Source of the DNA: CAWJHE01 sp963842455
GTDB lineage: Bacteria > Chloroflexota > Anaerolineae > Anaerolineales > UBA4823
Assembly: GCA_963842455.1 (NCBI GenBank)
Contig: CAWJHE010000017.1
Location: 186,001-250,000, forward strand
DNA: 64,000 bases
Direction: 5' to 3'
A model generated the notes under the pieces. It searched no databases. It was not told where the DNA came from and saw only the letters and a list, made by a program, of their open reading frames with translations. Both the position numbers and the translations under genes were made by a program. This document shows positions 1 to 10,660 of the stretch, piece by piece. Every line of letters starts with the position of its first letter. Position 1 is the stretch's first letter.

Positions 1-1395
1 GTATCCAGTACAACGGCATAAATTTCCGGTGATAGCCTGTTCAATTTGCTGGCGTGTTGGATGAGGCTTCTCTTCTAATAACTTGGCTGCAGACATTAAA
101 AACCCTGGTGTACAATAACCACATTGAACAGCTCCTTCCTGAACAAAAGCCGACTGCACCGGGTGCAAGTGACCATTATCAGACAAGCCTTCTACGGTCA
201 CTATCTCAGCCCTATGAGCACGTACCGCCGGCACCAGGCAGCTCATCACTGCCAACCCATCCAGGAACACAGTACAGGCGCCGCACTCACCCTCTGAACA
301 ACCCTCTTTCGAACCAATCAAACCGGCCTCTTCACGTAACAGGTGCAGCAGAGTCTTGCCTTGACCTGTCTCAAAGTGATAATCTTTTCCATTGATGCGC
401 GTGTCAATCGCGATGGTTTGGTTATGGTGGAATCCATCGGGCAAGGTCCGGGTAATCGTTGCCTTGTTCTCTCCCCATAAAAGGACCGGATCGTGCGGAA
501 AAGCCTGGCGCTCCGTGCCGGCTGCAATGTTACGCAAGGCGCGGTGCACACAAACCCGCACCATTTCCTTGCGATACTCTGCTGAAGAACGCACATCATC
601 AATCGGCGTGGCAGCTTGCTGAGCCAGCTCAGACGCTTTCTGCATCGCAGCGCTGTCCAGCTTGCGCTCAATCAAGTGTACCTGGGCAAGGTCCGCATGG
701 ATAATGGTAGGAGCTACCGCACCCAGGGTGATTTTGGCATCAACGATATGCAAACTATCAAGCCTGGACATGTCCCCTGCAGCAAAGGTTAGCAATACCG
801 CCGCATTGACCACCGAGATCGCCTGGGCGCGCCGCAAACCGAGCTTGATAAAAGCACCGCGCTGGTTGGCTGCCATGGCCGGGAAGAAAATATCCACCAG
901 CATTTCATCCGGACGCATCACTGTCTTGCGCACACCGGTGTAGAAATCGCTCAAAGCCACCACCCGTTGACCTTCAGTGGATGCCAGGCTGACCTGTGCA
1001 CCTAAAGCCATCAGAGGCGTGATGGTATCGTTAGCAGGTGAGGCAGTTACCAGGTTGCCGGCTACCGTCCCTCGGTTGCGAATTTGGGGAGCTCCCACTT
1101 CCCAGCAAGCCTGGGCCAAGGGGAAAGCCCTTTCAACAATCAACTTCGAAGCCACACAGGCATTGTGAGTAACCATCGAGCCCAGGTGAATGTTATCCTG
1201 CTCGTCCAATGTGATCTGGTCCAGGCCAGCTACCCGGGTGATATCAATCAGGACCTCAATCCCTTTACGTACGCCGCGCTCCATCTCAAGGATCAGGTCG
1301 GTTGCTCCCGCAACGATCCTGGCTTTCTCACCATATTGCTTTAGCAAGTTCAAAGCCTCATCGAGGCTGCTTACGCTGTAATAATCCTGCCACAT
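1..1395 (-). CDS. FAD-binding / 2Fe-2S fusion subunit of a molybdenum hydroxylase (partial)
   Basis: This reading frame begins with ATG at 1395 and stays open to the left edge (465 codons seen), so its C-terminus is missing. Residues 1 to about 300 resemble the FAD domain of xanthine/CO dehydrogenases, with GATDLILEM near the start and an IRNRGTVAGNL motif. From about residue 330 a ferredoxin-like 2Fe-2S domain follows, with cysteines at 366, 371 and 374 (CSEGECGAC). A second 2Fe-2S motif set lies at C425/C428 (CGYCTPG) and C460/C462 (CRCTGY). The protein should pass electrons from a molybdopterin subunit through Fe-S to FAD. The FAD-then-Fe-S order in one chain is less usual than separate subunits. 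It is downstream of XdhC and the pyrophosphatase on the same strand and probably co-transcribed with them. The substrate cannot be told. Confidence 0.88.
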   Translation of the reverse strand, partial: MWQDYYSVSSLDEALNLLKQYGEKARIVAGATDLILEMERGVRKGIEVLIDITRVAGLDQITLDEQDNIHLGSMVTHNACVASKLIVERAFPLAQACWEVGAPQIRNRGTVAGNLVTASPANDTITPLMALGAQVSLASTEGQRVVALSDFYTGVRKTVMRPDEMLVDIFFPAMAANQRGAFIKLGLRRAQAISVVNAAVLLTFAAGDMSRLDSLHIVDAKITLGAVAPTIIHADLAQVHLIERKLDSAAMQKASELAQQAATPIDDVRSSAEYRKEMVRVCVHRALRNIAAGTERQAFPHDPVLLWGENKATITRTLPDGFHHNQTIAIDTRINGKDYHFETGQGKTLLHLLREEAGLIGSKEGCSEGECGACTVFLDGLAVMSCLVPAVRAHRAEIVTVEGLSDNGHLHPVQSAFVQEGAVQCGYCTPGFLMSAAKLLEEKPHPTRQQIEQAITGNLCRCTGY

Positions 1396-1419
1396 AGTTC
1401 GCTCCAACTTACTGGAAAT

Positions 1420-2214
1420 CTATCCTTTCTCAGACATTACACGCCCATTACCGCCCTGGTAAAGCATAATTATTTCCGCCATGATACTGACCGCAATCTC
1501 TTCAGGCGTTTCGGCGTTCAGTTCCAAACCAATGGGGGAACGCACGCGCTCAAGTTTCTCAGGTGTGACCCCATTTTCGACCATCTGTTTTCTAGCAATC
1601 GTCCAGCGCCGCTGCGAGCCAATCACGCCGATATAAGAAGCGGGTGTATCCAATAGTGCAGGCAAACCCTCTACATCCACATTAGAACCACGTGTCGTCA
1701 AGACAAGATATGTCCAGGGAGTGATCTCTAGATGTTGGGGTAGCTCAGCCATTTTCAGCGGCAGGTATTTATGTGCATCTGGGATAAACTCCGGCGTGCA
1801 AAATTCGGTACGATCATCGCTAACCACCACCTGGTATCCCAACCAATATGCCAGGTGTGCAACTGCCTTACCAACATGACCTGCGCCAATAATCACCAAG
1901 GTAGGTTTAGGCAGAATTGGTTCCACATATACCTCCACTTGTCCGCCGCACACACCGGGGTCGCCGCGTGCAGGGTCGCTCATATTGTATTCCAATCGTC
2001 GCGATTTGCCATCTTGAATGGCTTCTCTTGCTTGTGCAATCACGCGATTTTCTAGCTCTCCACCCCCAACCGTACCGGAGATTGATCCATCCGGATAGAC
2101 CAACATACGGCTGCCAGATCCGCGCGGCGTGGAGCCCTGGCTGTGGATAATGGTGCAAAGCGCGGCTGCTCGATTTTCTTGCTCTAACTGCGCCAATTTC
2201 TGAAAAACACTCAT
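1420..2214 (-). CDS. XdhC/CoxF family molybdenum-hydroxylase maturation factor
   Basis: A 264-residue protein of the XdhC/CoxF family, which binds molybdenum cofactor, helps with its sulfuration and inserts it into xanthine-dehydrogenase-type enzymes. The N-terminal XdhC/CoxI region carries the family motif GSTPRGSGSRML and the glycine-rich GTVGGGELE. The C-terminal part has a Rossmann nucleotide-binding motif (IIGAGHVGKAV, about residue 109). It starts 3 bases after the pyrophosphatase gene ends and is followed 24 bases later by the FAD/2Fe-2S subunit, so it sits inside a hydroxylase operon, as expected for a dedicated maturation factor. The reading frame is intact. Confidence 0.9.
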   Translation of the reverse strand: MSVFQKLAQLEQENRAAALCTIIHSQGSTPRGSGSRMLVYPDGSISGTVGGGELENRVIAQAREAIQDGKSRRLEYNMSDPARGDPGVCGGQVEVYVEPILPKPTLVIIGAGHVGKAVAHLAYWLGYQVVVSDDRTEFCTPEFIPDAHKYLPLKMAELPQHLEITPWTYLVLTTRGSNVDVEGLPALLDTPASYIGVIGSQRRWTIARKQMVENGVTPEKLERVRSPIGLELNAETPEEIAVSIMAEIIMLYQGGNGRVMSEKG

Positions 2215-2217
2215 TAT

Positions 2218-3564
2218 TTATTCCTCTAATAAACCCAAGACCACCGGCAGCAACTGCTTTTTCCGGGAAACCACACCACTCGCCAATCGCGTGCCGTCGC
2301 TCTTCTTGGGATAGGGTAAATCATCCAATATGGGAGGCGCGTTGACTGTCAGCAACCTGCTGGTATTCTTGACTACATCCGTGACCATTAGCATACCAAA
2401 ATCCAGTCCTTTGTGTTCGCGCAAGCCATCTAAGGCTTTCTGTAAGGAACTTAAATGCTCATCCAACTGGAGCAAATCGGTTACTTCAACTTGGGCAATC
2501 GCAAAACTGAACCCACCAGCTTCATACAACTTTAAATCTGTATTGACAATCTCATCCGCGCTACGTGTTGCCAGCCCGGCGCCGGAACGCAGGACTTGCT
2601 CACCATAAGATTGAATGCTTTCACCTGCCAAAAGACCATTGCGCACAAAAGCCCAACGTGCCAGTCGTTCAGCCGCGCGCCGGTCGCGATCGGTGGTGGT
2701 GGGTGAGGTCATGATTAAGGTATCCGAAAGCAGACCTGCCAATAACAAACCCGCCATCTCAGGTGGCGCGCTCAACCCGGCTTCTTCGAGACGCTCCGAA
2801 ACCAGGGTGCTGGTGCTACCCACCACATCTACTGAAAAGCGGATGGGTGCATGCGTGGACATGTTTCCCAGACGGTGATGATCCAGGATTTCGAGCAATT
2901 CTGCTTCCTCTAACGCACCTAAAGCCTGCCCAGGCTCATTGTGATCGACCAAAATCAAGCGCAAACGCGGTGGGTTAAGCACTTCTCTTTGCGTGCAGAC
3001 CCCCAGGTAAAGACCTTTTTCGTCCACAATTAAAAATTCATTATGCTCTTCGCGTAAGATGCGGTTAATCACATCTCGGATGCGGGTTGTATACAGAAAA
3101 CGGGGCACAGCCGTATCACAGGCTTCCTTGCTAGGGGAGTCCAGGATATCAGCGATGCGCATCTCCTGCCTTCGCGGGTGAGGACCAATTTGCTTGGCCA
3201 GGTAATTAAACAAGCTTAAACCTGTGATTAATCCGCAGGGTGTACCATCCTCCGGGTTAACCACCGGTGCGATGCCGCCTGTTCGATTCAAAATTGTCCA
3301 GGCTTCCTTAAGCGGTTCATCCGGTGTGGTGGTATCCAATCGGCGTGTTACGGTCTCAAAACGCGGTGAGGCATCGGTAAGCAACAAGGGCGGCTCAAGA
3401 CCTAATTTTTTCAAGACCCAGGTCGTTTGTGGATTAATCGCTCCGGCGCGCGCCGCCACCACATCCTCGCCATCCCTCTCGCGGATCAGCCAGGCATATC
3501 CCATGGCAGAAGCGATCGAATCAGTGTCTGGATTTACGTGTCCGATAACGTATATTCGACTCAT
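2218..3564 (-). CDS. Manganese-dependent inorganic pyrophosphatase with CBS pair (family II)
   Basis: A 448-residue DHH-superfamily phosphohydrolase. The DHH domain opens with HVNPDTDS (residues 9-16), a metal-binding signature of family II pyrophosphatases. It is interrupted by a pair of CBS domains (about 70-195), then continues with LVDHNEPGQ and DHHRLGN. The DHHA2 domain ends with SRKKQLLP, the pyrophosphate-binding motif. This is the CBS-PPase architecture, in which adenine nucleotides regulate activity through the CBS pair. It hydrolyses cytoplasmic PPi to phosphate. Its place between molybdenum-hydroxylase genes and XdhC is curious; it may simply share the transcript. No sign of damage. 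Confidence 0.9.
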   Translation of the reverse strand: MSRIYVIGHVNPDTDSIASAMGYAWLIRERDGEDVVAARAGAINPQTTWVLKKLGLEPPLLLTDASPRFETVTRRLDTTTPDEPLKEAWTILNRTGGIAPVVNPEDGTPCGLITGLSLFNYLAKQIGPHPRRQEMRIADILDSPSKEACDTAVPRFLYTTRIRDVINRILREEHNEFLIVDEKGLYLGVCTQREVLNPPRLRLILVDHNEPGQALGALEEAELLEILDHHRLGNMSTHAPIRFSVDVVGSTSTLVSERLEEAGLSAPPEMAGLLLAGLLSDTLIMTSPTTTDRDRRAAERLARWAFVRNGLLAGESIQSYGEQVLRSGAGLATRSADEIVNTDLKLYEAGGFSFAIAQVEVTDLLQLDEHLSSLQKALDGLREHKGLDFGMLMVTDVVKNTSRLLTVNAPPILDDLPYPKKSDGTRLASGVVSRKKQLLPVVLGLLEE

Positions 3565-3615
3565 GAGCCACCTTTTCTTCTCATCGATTATCTAAAAGTG
3601 TATCACAACCTGAAA

Positions 3616-6600
3616 TTAAACCTGTTTCAATCCTCGCCAAACTTTTTCCGGCGTTACCGGGTTATCATCTACATTCACACCGCAGGCATCCAACACAGCG
3701 TTTCCTACGGCAGGCGCAACCCCATCCATGGGGATCTCGGCAACCGCCTTGACTCCGAAGGGATGGGAGGGTTCATAAGTCTCCACAAAGATGGTATCTA
3801 ATTGCGGCATCTCATCTGCTTCGAAAATGTGATAATCGCGGAAATTGCGTTCCCGTAGCCCGACCCTGCTCATCGTAGCGCATCTCCTCGGATACTGCAT
3901 AGCCCAACGCCTGGGTCATACCACCTTCGATCTGCCCCGAGGCAGTCACCGGGTTGACAATCACACCGCCATCCACCGCCATCACTAAATGATCCACCAC
4001 CACCTGACCCGTTTCGATATCCACAGTCACTTCCGCAAACTGGGCGGCAAATGGCGGCGGCGAAACGGGCGACATATGCGAGGCTACGCCCATGATCTGC
4101 TCCTGGTCTTCGTGATGCAGGCTGGCATGCGCTACTTGCTCCAGGGTGACCGACTCGCCATCAGGAGCATAAGCACGACGTTGTGCCAGACGGATTTCAT
4201 CAGGCTTGAACAGGTCGCTCTGCCCGGCGCGGGCATTTAACAAACGCGCCGCCCGTACGCGTATGCGTTCCGCGGCCTGTTGAGCTGCTTTAACCACCGC
4301 CGCCCCAGAAATATAGGTGGTGCTGGAAGCATAGGCGCCTTTGTCAAATGGTGTGAAATCCGTATCGGATGAATAGACAATGATATCTTCCACTTCGGCG
4401 CCCAGCACCTCCGCCGCCATCTGTGCCAGTACCGTATCCGAACCGGTACCCAGGTCGGTCGCACCGACCAGTAGGTTGAAGGAGCCATCGTCGTTCATCT
4501 TGATGCTGGCGCCTCCCATATCCAGGTAGGGGATAGCGGTGCCCTGCATAACCAAAGCCACGCCAATACCCTTGCGCAGGTGCGGTTTGCCAGCTACCTT
4601 GCGCCAGTCCGGATTATCGAACTTCTGATCCCAGCCGATGACGGCTTTCCCCTGGCGAGCGCATTGCTCTAAGCCACAGGTTTCGATCGTCTCGGGACGT
4701 GGCTCACGTCCTTCGCTCCATGCCGTACTGAAGGGATGCAGCTCACCAGCGCGCAAGGCATTCTTCAGGCGAAACTCGATCGGATCCAGCTCCAATTTAC
4801 GGGCGATCTTCTCCATGTGTCGTTCAAGCGGCCAGTAACCCTGCGGCACCCCATAACCGCGATAAGCCCCAGCCGGTGGGTGGTTGGTATACACAACATC
4901 CGCATAAAAGCGAATATTTGGCGCAGCCCGGTAAGGTCCATCACCAACATACAACGCCATGGCTTTATGACCGGTGTTGCCGGTGACAGTTAAGGCATGA
5001 CAGCCATAAGCGCCTGTATCCGAGAGAGCGTACATCTCGTTAGCGGTTATGGCGCCATCCTTCTTGACGCCGGTCTTCAAATGAATATGCATCGGGTGAC
5101 GGGATCGGGCTGCGATGAACTCTTCTTCACGGGTGTATTCATACAACACCGGACGACCGGTGGCAATAGTCAAGTGCGCGGCCACATCTTCGATCAGGAT
5201 TTCCTGCTTGCCGCCAAAACCGCCGCCAATGCGCGGCTTGATCACCCGGATACGCTTGACCGGCAAACCCAAAACAGGCGCCAGGACGCGCCGGGCGTGA
5301 AAAGGAACCTGGGTGCTGGTGCGGATCACCAGGCGGTCGTCCTCATCCCAATACGTGACGACCACATGCGGCTCGATATGCGCCTGCTGTACCTTGGGAA
5401 CCTCGTAATCTGCTTCAATAATATAATCCGCCTCAGCAAAACCCTTTTCCACATCGCCAATATCGATGCGAATCTCGGCTGCCAGGTTGCGCGCCGGGTC
5501 TGAATCGGCAAAATTGACATACTCGGGTTCCTCATGCAAAATCGGTGCGCCGGGCTGCATGGACTGTTTTGGGTCCAGCAAAACCGGCAGCGCTTCATAT
5601 TCCACCTCAATCAATTCCAGTGCTTTGTTAGCAATTTCTTCATTCTCCGCTGCCACAAAAGCCACCCGATCGCCCACAAAGCGCACTTTGTTGTCCAGGG
5701 AGAAGGTATCTAGTGGTCCAGGAATAGGGTCAGACTGACCAGCGGTGGAAAAAGCCACTCGCGGTAGGTCCTTCCAGGTCAGCACAGCTGCCACGCCGGG
5801 TAGTGCCAGAGCGCTGCTGGCATCGATCTTCTTGATACGAGCGTGCGCCAACGGGCTGTGCAGCACCTTGGCGACCAGCATGCCACGTTTCTCAATATCC
5901 GCCGCAAAGGCTGGTTTGCCTTGCACCAGCTTGACAGCATCGACTTTCTGTTCAGGCTTGCCCACCGTATGCCAGGTTTGCGTCTTAGCCGTAGTCTGCA
6001 TGTGCGGCATGACCTTGCTACGTGTGGTAACCCCAGGCAGGGCTTCAGTTGGCGCGCTCCCACCCCCATCCAACGGGGATTCCTGGTCGGGCAGCCACTC
6101 GCTGGGTGCCGGGATCAATGGCTCAAGGTCGCTCGCCCCAATCGGGTCAACCTTCTCACCACGCAGCACAGCCGCAGCACGTAACACAGCCTGCACCGGC
6201 TTGACATAACCAGTGCAGCGGCATAATACACCCGATAAAGCCTGGCGCACTTCATCTTCGCTGGGGTCGGGATTGCGCTCTAATAACTCCTTAGCAGCCA
6301 GAATCTGAGCTGGTGTGCAATACCCGCATTGGATCGCCCCGCTTTCCACAAAAGCTTGCTGCAGGGGGTGCAGACCCTGACTGGTCTTCCAGCCCTGCTG
6401 GGGGTGCTCACCCATCTGCTCGATGGTTTGGATCTTATGCCCCTCCACTTGGGCAACCACCAACAAACAGGAATTGATCGGTTTACCATCCAATAAAATC
6501 GCACAAGCCCCGCATTCGCCGCTTTCACAACCGTGCTTGACACTAAAAATCCCATTACGGCGCAGCACATTCAGCAATTTTTCGCCTGCTTCCGCCTGTA

Positions 6601-6640
6601 TTTCCAGATTAACATCATTGATATTAAGTATGTAGTTCAT
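3616..6640 (-). CDS. 2Fe-2S / molybdopterin-binding fusion subunit of a xanthine dehydrogenase-type hydroxylase (frameshifted)
   Basis: One protein of about 1,000 residues. The N-terminal 2Fe-2S domains carry CESGECGAC, CGYCTPAQ and CRCTGYV. From about residue 220 comes the molybdopterin-binding (aldehyde oxidase/xanthine dehydrogenase) part with GGGFGGKQ and GAYRGYGVPQ. ATG at 6640 is preferred to an in-frame ATG at 6661 because AAAGGA lies just upstream of it. One extra base near 3860, in a GGG run on the coding strand, breaks the frame: the upstream frame stops at 3812, while homologous sequence continues in another frame to 3616. That second part holds the putative catalytic Glu (VKAVAEIP), so the shift would be inactivating if real. 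A sequencing indel is more likely. The substrate (purine, nicotinate or aldehyde) is undetermined. Confidence 0.87.
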
Positions 6641-6778
6641 AGCTAATCCTTTTCTATCCACGGCGAGTAACTCCGCAGAACTCGCAAACTTTAGACCAGA
6701 TGAATCCTTTCTGGTTGGTATGGCAAGACCCGCGTTTTACGCAGTGAGGTCAGCAAAGAACACTGACTTCATTTCTCT
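6641..6778. other. Short intergenic gap
   Basis: These 138 bases separate the M16C peptidase gene from the molybdenum-hydroxylase subunit downstream. They contain the ribosome-binding site of the latter and a half copy of the CAAACT repeat near 6684, but no recognisable gene. Confidence 0.4.
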
Positions 6779-9718
6779 CTATAAAACCCTGCGCAGCTGC
6801 AGCCAGTCCGGACGCTCTGCCTGCAGGGCTTGTAAAGCTTCCTGCCCGCCCAGCACTACGACCGCCGCCTGATCCTGCATCTTCTCGAGGGTATCGGCTA
6901 ATTGATAAAAATCCTGCACCTTTGTAGCCAGAACCTGGTCGCGCCACGCCTGGCGTTGCTCATTCGTCTCGCCCACCAGGAAGCGCCCCATAGAGGTAAA
7001 TCCCTTTGCATCCGGCAACTGGTAGGCATCCAGGCTGCCGATGACTCCAATGATGCTTCGGGTGAGCTCATCCTGGCTCAGACGCCCGCCATCTAATTGC
7101 CGCAAAAACTGGGCCGTCTGGTCGTAGACCTGTAGTGTATCCAACAAATTCGGGTCCCGGTAAGACAGGAAAGTTAGCACGCCTGAACGGGGATTAAACA
7201 GGCTAAAAGCCCCGTACGCCCCACCTTGCACGCGGATTTTTTCCCACAGCCAGGTAGTGCGTAAATAATTCATCACCACCTCCAGCGAGCCGTGTCGCTG
7301 GTAGTCTAAGCTGTACAAATTTGCACCTTTGCCCACGTAATTGACCTGGGCTGGAATGGTTAAGCCCTCGGCAAATACACCGGCAGGGCGCTGCCAGTTT
7401 TGCAGCACTGGCGCTCGGTCGGGAAGTTCGCTGAGGAAGGCTTCGAGCTGCGGGTGGAATTGTTTCCAGTTGGCCTCATCCAGAGTCACATTGCATATCA
7501 TAGATCGGCGATTGAGGAAAAGTTTGCGCATCTCTTCCAAGACAGCCACAACCCTCGACCAGTCCTTTTCGACCATCTCTACGAGCTGGCGCAAGAAGAA
7601 AAGGTACTCTACACCGCTCGTTTGTTCCGCAGCCCAATCCGCTTCGTTGAACAGGGCTCGCAAACGCGAATTGATCACACGGTGACCAGCCGGCACCAAC
7701 CCGGCTTCTACCTCGGCCTTCTCTTCCAGCAGCATCTGTCGGAAGCGGAGCGGGTCATCGAAATTCGCTTCAAGTAAAATCTCCTTCAGAATCGAGAGCA
7801 GCTCGCCCGTTTGAGTCATGGTAGTCTTGCCGCGCAGGAAAAGCCAGGCCGCCGATTTCTCCGACTGGTAAACCGGCGAGAAATAGGTGCTGGGTGAAAT
7901 GCCGCCGGTAGAACGCCCAATCCACTGCGACAGGCGCACAAAATCCAGACGTTGTGTCCCCATTTCCAACAATGCCTTACTAAACAAGGGCACATAGGGC
8001 AGGTATGCCTGCGGCAGGACATGTAAGTCAAAACCCAAGTCCAGGTAAAGGATGCCGTTGGTGAACAAATCGTGCACCAAAAGCCTGGCACCGCCCAACT
8101 CGGAGACATCCAAAGGTATGCGCTTGATCTCCTTTTCGATGTCCTGGAGCTGCAGGCTAGGGAGACTTGCCAGCGCTTGCGGCGAATCCGGTTCTTCCTG
8201 GAGACGTTTCAATTTCTGAGCAAACGCCATCACTTCTTGCAGATCAGCCTGGCTCATGCCTTCCCGTTCTCTCGCCAGCCGCGCCTTTTCTTGCGTCTCC
8301 AACTCTTGGTTATAACCCGGTTTGGGCTGCAGGGTCACCACAGTGTGATGCAGATTTTCCAGCAAAAGTTCGCGAATCAGGTTCTCGAAGAAAGCCTCAC
8401 CGCTTGCCAGACGCTCCTGGATTTCACGCAGGGGTGCTTCAAAAGCCAGAGATTGGAAGGGGCTTCCATCATACAACCAGGTGTTCAAAGCGCGCAGCAT
8501 GAGTAGCAGACCACGTGGGAAAGCGCCGGTGTTGTTCTCCCGCAGACTGAATTCGACCGTGTTCATTGAAGCCGCCACCGTCTCAGGATCGATGCCGTTA
8601 TAGGCCAGGTCTGATAACGTCTGGCGGATCAAATCTTCCAGGCTCTTTCCATCCACCAGGCTGAAAGCCTCATCCACTACCATGCCCTTTAAACCACAGG
8701 CAAAGAAGCCTTGACGCATTTCGGTTTCTAATCCACCGACCATATCCTCACCCAAACCCGAATCGATCAAGGCTTTTCGCAAGGGAGCAGCTGGTGTGCC
8801 AATCAGGATATGCGTTAGGATCTGCACCCCCAGCATACGCAGCGGGTCTTTATTTTCGCCCAACATCCAGTTTACCGACAGCATGCCCTTACGCGCTTGG
8901 GGATCATCTCCCGGGTCAAAGTTGACGAAAAGACGTTGAGGCTGGTTAAAAAGCGGCTGAAGGGCAATGGATGAATCTACCTGGATGGGCTCGAAGGCTT
9001 GCAAATACTCCGACATCAAGCGCAAGCGCTGCTCGGGGTCGTCATCGCCGTAAAAATAAATATACGCATTGGATGGATGATAATAGCGTTCATGAAAAGC
9101 CTTGAATTGGGCGTAGGTCAGGTTGGGAATTTCGCGAGGGTCGCCACCCGAATCCAACCCATAGGCGTTATCCGGGAAAAGTGATTGCTGGACATAGCGC
9201 GCCAGGAGATTTTCGGGATCCGAGTAAGCACCTTTCATCTCGTTAAACACCACCCCTTTGTAGGTCAAGGGTGCATTGATGTCATCTAGCTCGTAATGCC
9301 AGCCCTCCTGCCCCAGGGTATGCGCAGGGATCAGAGGATGAAAGACCGCATCCACATACACATCAATCAAGTTATAGAAATCCTGCAAGTTTTGGCTGGC
9401 GACTGGGTAAAGGGTCTTATCCGGGTAAGTGAAGGCATTCAGAAAGGTCTGCAAAGAGCCCTTGAGTAATTCGACAAAGGGTTCCTTGAGCGGGTATTTC
9501 TGAGAACCGCACAACACAGAGTGTTCCATAATATGCGGCAGACCGCTCGAATCCGGCGGCGGGGTACGAAAAGTGATCCCAAAAACCTTATTTTCATCCA
9601 CGTTTTCCATGGATAACAACTGCGCTCCGGTACGCTGGTGCCGCCAAAGGCGCGCCTGAGTGTTGATTTCTGGGATATGCTGTTCTGCAATTAATTCAAA
9701 ACCATGCTTTATTGTCAT
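6779..9718 (-). CDS. M16C (presequence protease-like) zinc metallopeptidase
   Basis: A 979-residue, full-length insulinase-family peptidase of the M16C branch (PreP/CYM1-like). The inverted zinc motif HIMEH lies at residues 62-66: H62 and H66 bind zinc and E65 is catalytic. A downstream acidic ligand lies in NEMKGAYSD. Four alpha/beta M16 units can be followed to the C-terminus. Such enzymes degrade peptides inside a closed clamshell chamber. No signal peptide is visible, so it is probably cytoplasmic. It sits between hydroxylase genes on the same strand without an obvious functional link. The frame is intact over almost 3 kb, in contrast to several neighbours. Confidence 0.92.
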   Translation of the reverse strand: MTIKHGFELIAEQHIPEINTQARLWRHQRTGAQLLSMENVDENKVFGITFRTPPPDSSGLPHIMEHSVLCGSQKYPLKEPFVELLKGSLQTFLNAFTYPDKTLYPVASQNLQDFYNLIDVYVDAVFHPLIPAHTLGQEGWHYELDDINAPLTYKGVVFNEMKGAYSDPENLLARYVQQSLFPDNAYGLDSGGDPREIPNLTYAQFKAFHERYYHPSNAYIYFYGDDDPEQRLRLMSEYLQAFEPIQVDSSIALQPLFNQPQRLFVNFDPGDDPQARKGMLSVNWMLGENKDPLRMLGVQILTHILIGTPAAPLRKALIDSGLGEDMVGGLETEMRQGFFACGLKGMVVDEAFSLVDGKSLEDLIRQTLSDLAYNGIDPETVAASMNTVEFSLRENNTGAFPRGLLLMLRALNTWLYDGSPFQSLAFEAPLREIQERLASGEAFFENLIRELLLENLHHTVVTLQPKPGYNQELETQEKARLAREREGMSQADLQEVMAFAQKLKRLQEEPDSPQALASLPSLQLQDIEKEIKRIPLDVSELGGARLLVHDLFTNGILYLDLGFDLHVLPQAYLPYVPLFSKALLEMGTQRLDFVRLSQWIGRSTGGISPSTYFSPVYQSEKSAAWLFLRGKTTMTQTGELLSILKEILLEANFDDPLRFRQMLLEEKAEVEAGLVPAGHRVINSRLRALFNEADWAAEQTSGVEYLFFLRQLVEMVEKDWSRVVAVLEEMRKLFLNRRSMICNVTLDEANWKQFHPQLEAFLSELPDRAPVLQNWQRPAGVFAEGLTIPAQVNYVGKGANLYSLDYQRHGSLEVVMNYLRTTWLWEKIRVQGGAYGAFSLFNPRSGVLTFLSYRDPNLLDTLQVYDQTAQFLRQLDGGRLSQDELTRSIIGVIGSLDAYQLPDAKGFTSMGRFLVGETNEQRQAWRDQVLATKVQDFYQLADTLEKMQDQAAVVVLGGQEALQALQAERPDWLQLRRVL

Positions 9719-9759
9719 TTGTCACCTGTTCATCGGTAAATCATCGTATTTTATGTAAA

Positions 9760-9885
9760 ACAAACTTTTGTTTGTCCACCGTTGTAAAACAAACTGTTAG
9801 TTTGTTCCAAGCGGTAGCTTGAGACTCCTTGTAAGCAGATGCTCCAATGATTTGCCTGCAGCAAATCCGCAAACTAAAGTTTGCG
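9760..9885. repeat. Three palindromic CAAACT-type repeats
   Basis: Three short palindromes lie in the gap before the M16C gene: ACAAAC-TTTT-GTTTGT at 9760-9775, ACAAACT-GTT-AGTTTGT at 9789-9805 and CGCAAACT-AA-AGTTTGCG at 9868-9885. Two relatives occur at 26682-26697 and 26737-26754. Shared arms with variable centres in separate intergenic gaps suggest a dispersed repeat family. Confidence 0.6.
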
Positions 9886-9895
9886 TTAAATCCGC

Positions 9896-10660
9896 TTAAA
9901 GTCTATTCAAACAACGCTGCGCCAGCACACCGGCCACATCGGAACGATAATCCGCCGCAGCCCACTCATCACCGGCCTGGCTGTAAGCACTGCGGGCAGC
10001 AATATCAACACCCGCTGGCTCGGTGCCATCAAAAGCCAGCAACGGCGCACGCCCAAAGCCGCCCAAGGCCACACGCACACGCCCACCTGGCCACATCGCG
10101 ACTGCCGCACACACCAGCGGACGGTCCGCCGGTGACCGTGCAACTGATTCGTAAGCCAGCTTAACATGGCTGGGAATACTCACCTGGCTGATTAAACGCC
10201 CAGCCAGACGCTCGCCGCGCAAAGGCAACAGCTCCCCCAAGGAAACCTGCTCATCGCCTGGCAGAAGGGTCAGCACCGCTTCCAGAGCCAACATAGCTGT
10301 CGTCAGTGGGGAACGTCCATCTGCAGCAACCAGTGTGCCGGCCAGGCTGGCTGCCTGGCGCAAGTTATAACTGGCCTCTTTCTCAATTGCCAGGGGCAGA
10401 TCGCCCGGTAGAGGCAAGTCGCCGCTCTCACCCAGGCTGAGCAGGCGCTGCAGAGGTAGCATGGCGCCCAGCTCCAGGGTATTGCCGCGCTGTTGAACAG
10501 TATCCAGTCCCAGGTCTTGCAGGTCCACCACTGCCCGGGCTGCCGTACCTGGCTGGTTGACCACAGTCCCGCCTGCCAGGGGTATGGTCAACGGTTCCTT
10601 GCGCGCCAGCAGCGCCAGCGCTTCATCAATCGTCTTCGGACGGTAATATTCCAGGTTCAT
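9896..10660 (-). CDS. FAD-binding subunit of a molybdenum hydroxylase
   Basis: A 254-residue protein of the FAD-binding domain family of molybdopterin dehydrogenases (CoxM/XdhB type). It starts with YYRPKTIDEALALL and has the FAD-contacting glycine-rich LAGGTVVNQ, then NLRQAASLAGTLVAADGRS in place of the usual GN motif, and the C-terminal CO-dehydrogenase flavoprotein region. It is somewhat shorter than the usual 280-290 residues. Its ATG overlaps the stop of the upstream thioesterase gene by four bases (ATGA), which implies translational coupling. It may serve the 2Fe-2S/Mo subunit encoded after the M16C peptidase, although the FAD/2Fe-2S fusion at the window edge could do the same job. Confidence 0.86.
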   Translation of the reverse strand: MNLEYYRPKTIDEALALLARKEPLTIPLAGGTVVNQPGTAARAVVDLQDLGLDTVQQRGNTLELGAMLPLQRLLSLGESGDLPLPGDLPLAIEKEASYNLRQAASLAGTLVAADGRSPLTTAMLALEAVLTLLPGDEQVSLGELLPLRGERLAGRLISQVSIPSHVKLAYESVARSPADRPLVCAAVAMWPGGRVRVALGGFGRAPLLAFDGTEPAGVDIAARSAYSQAGDEWAAADYRSDVAGVLAQRCLNRL

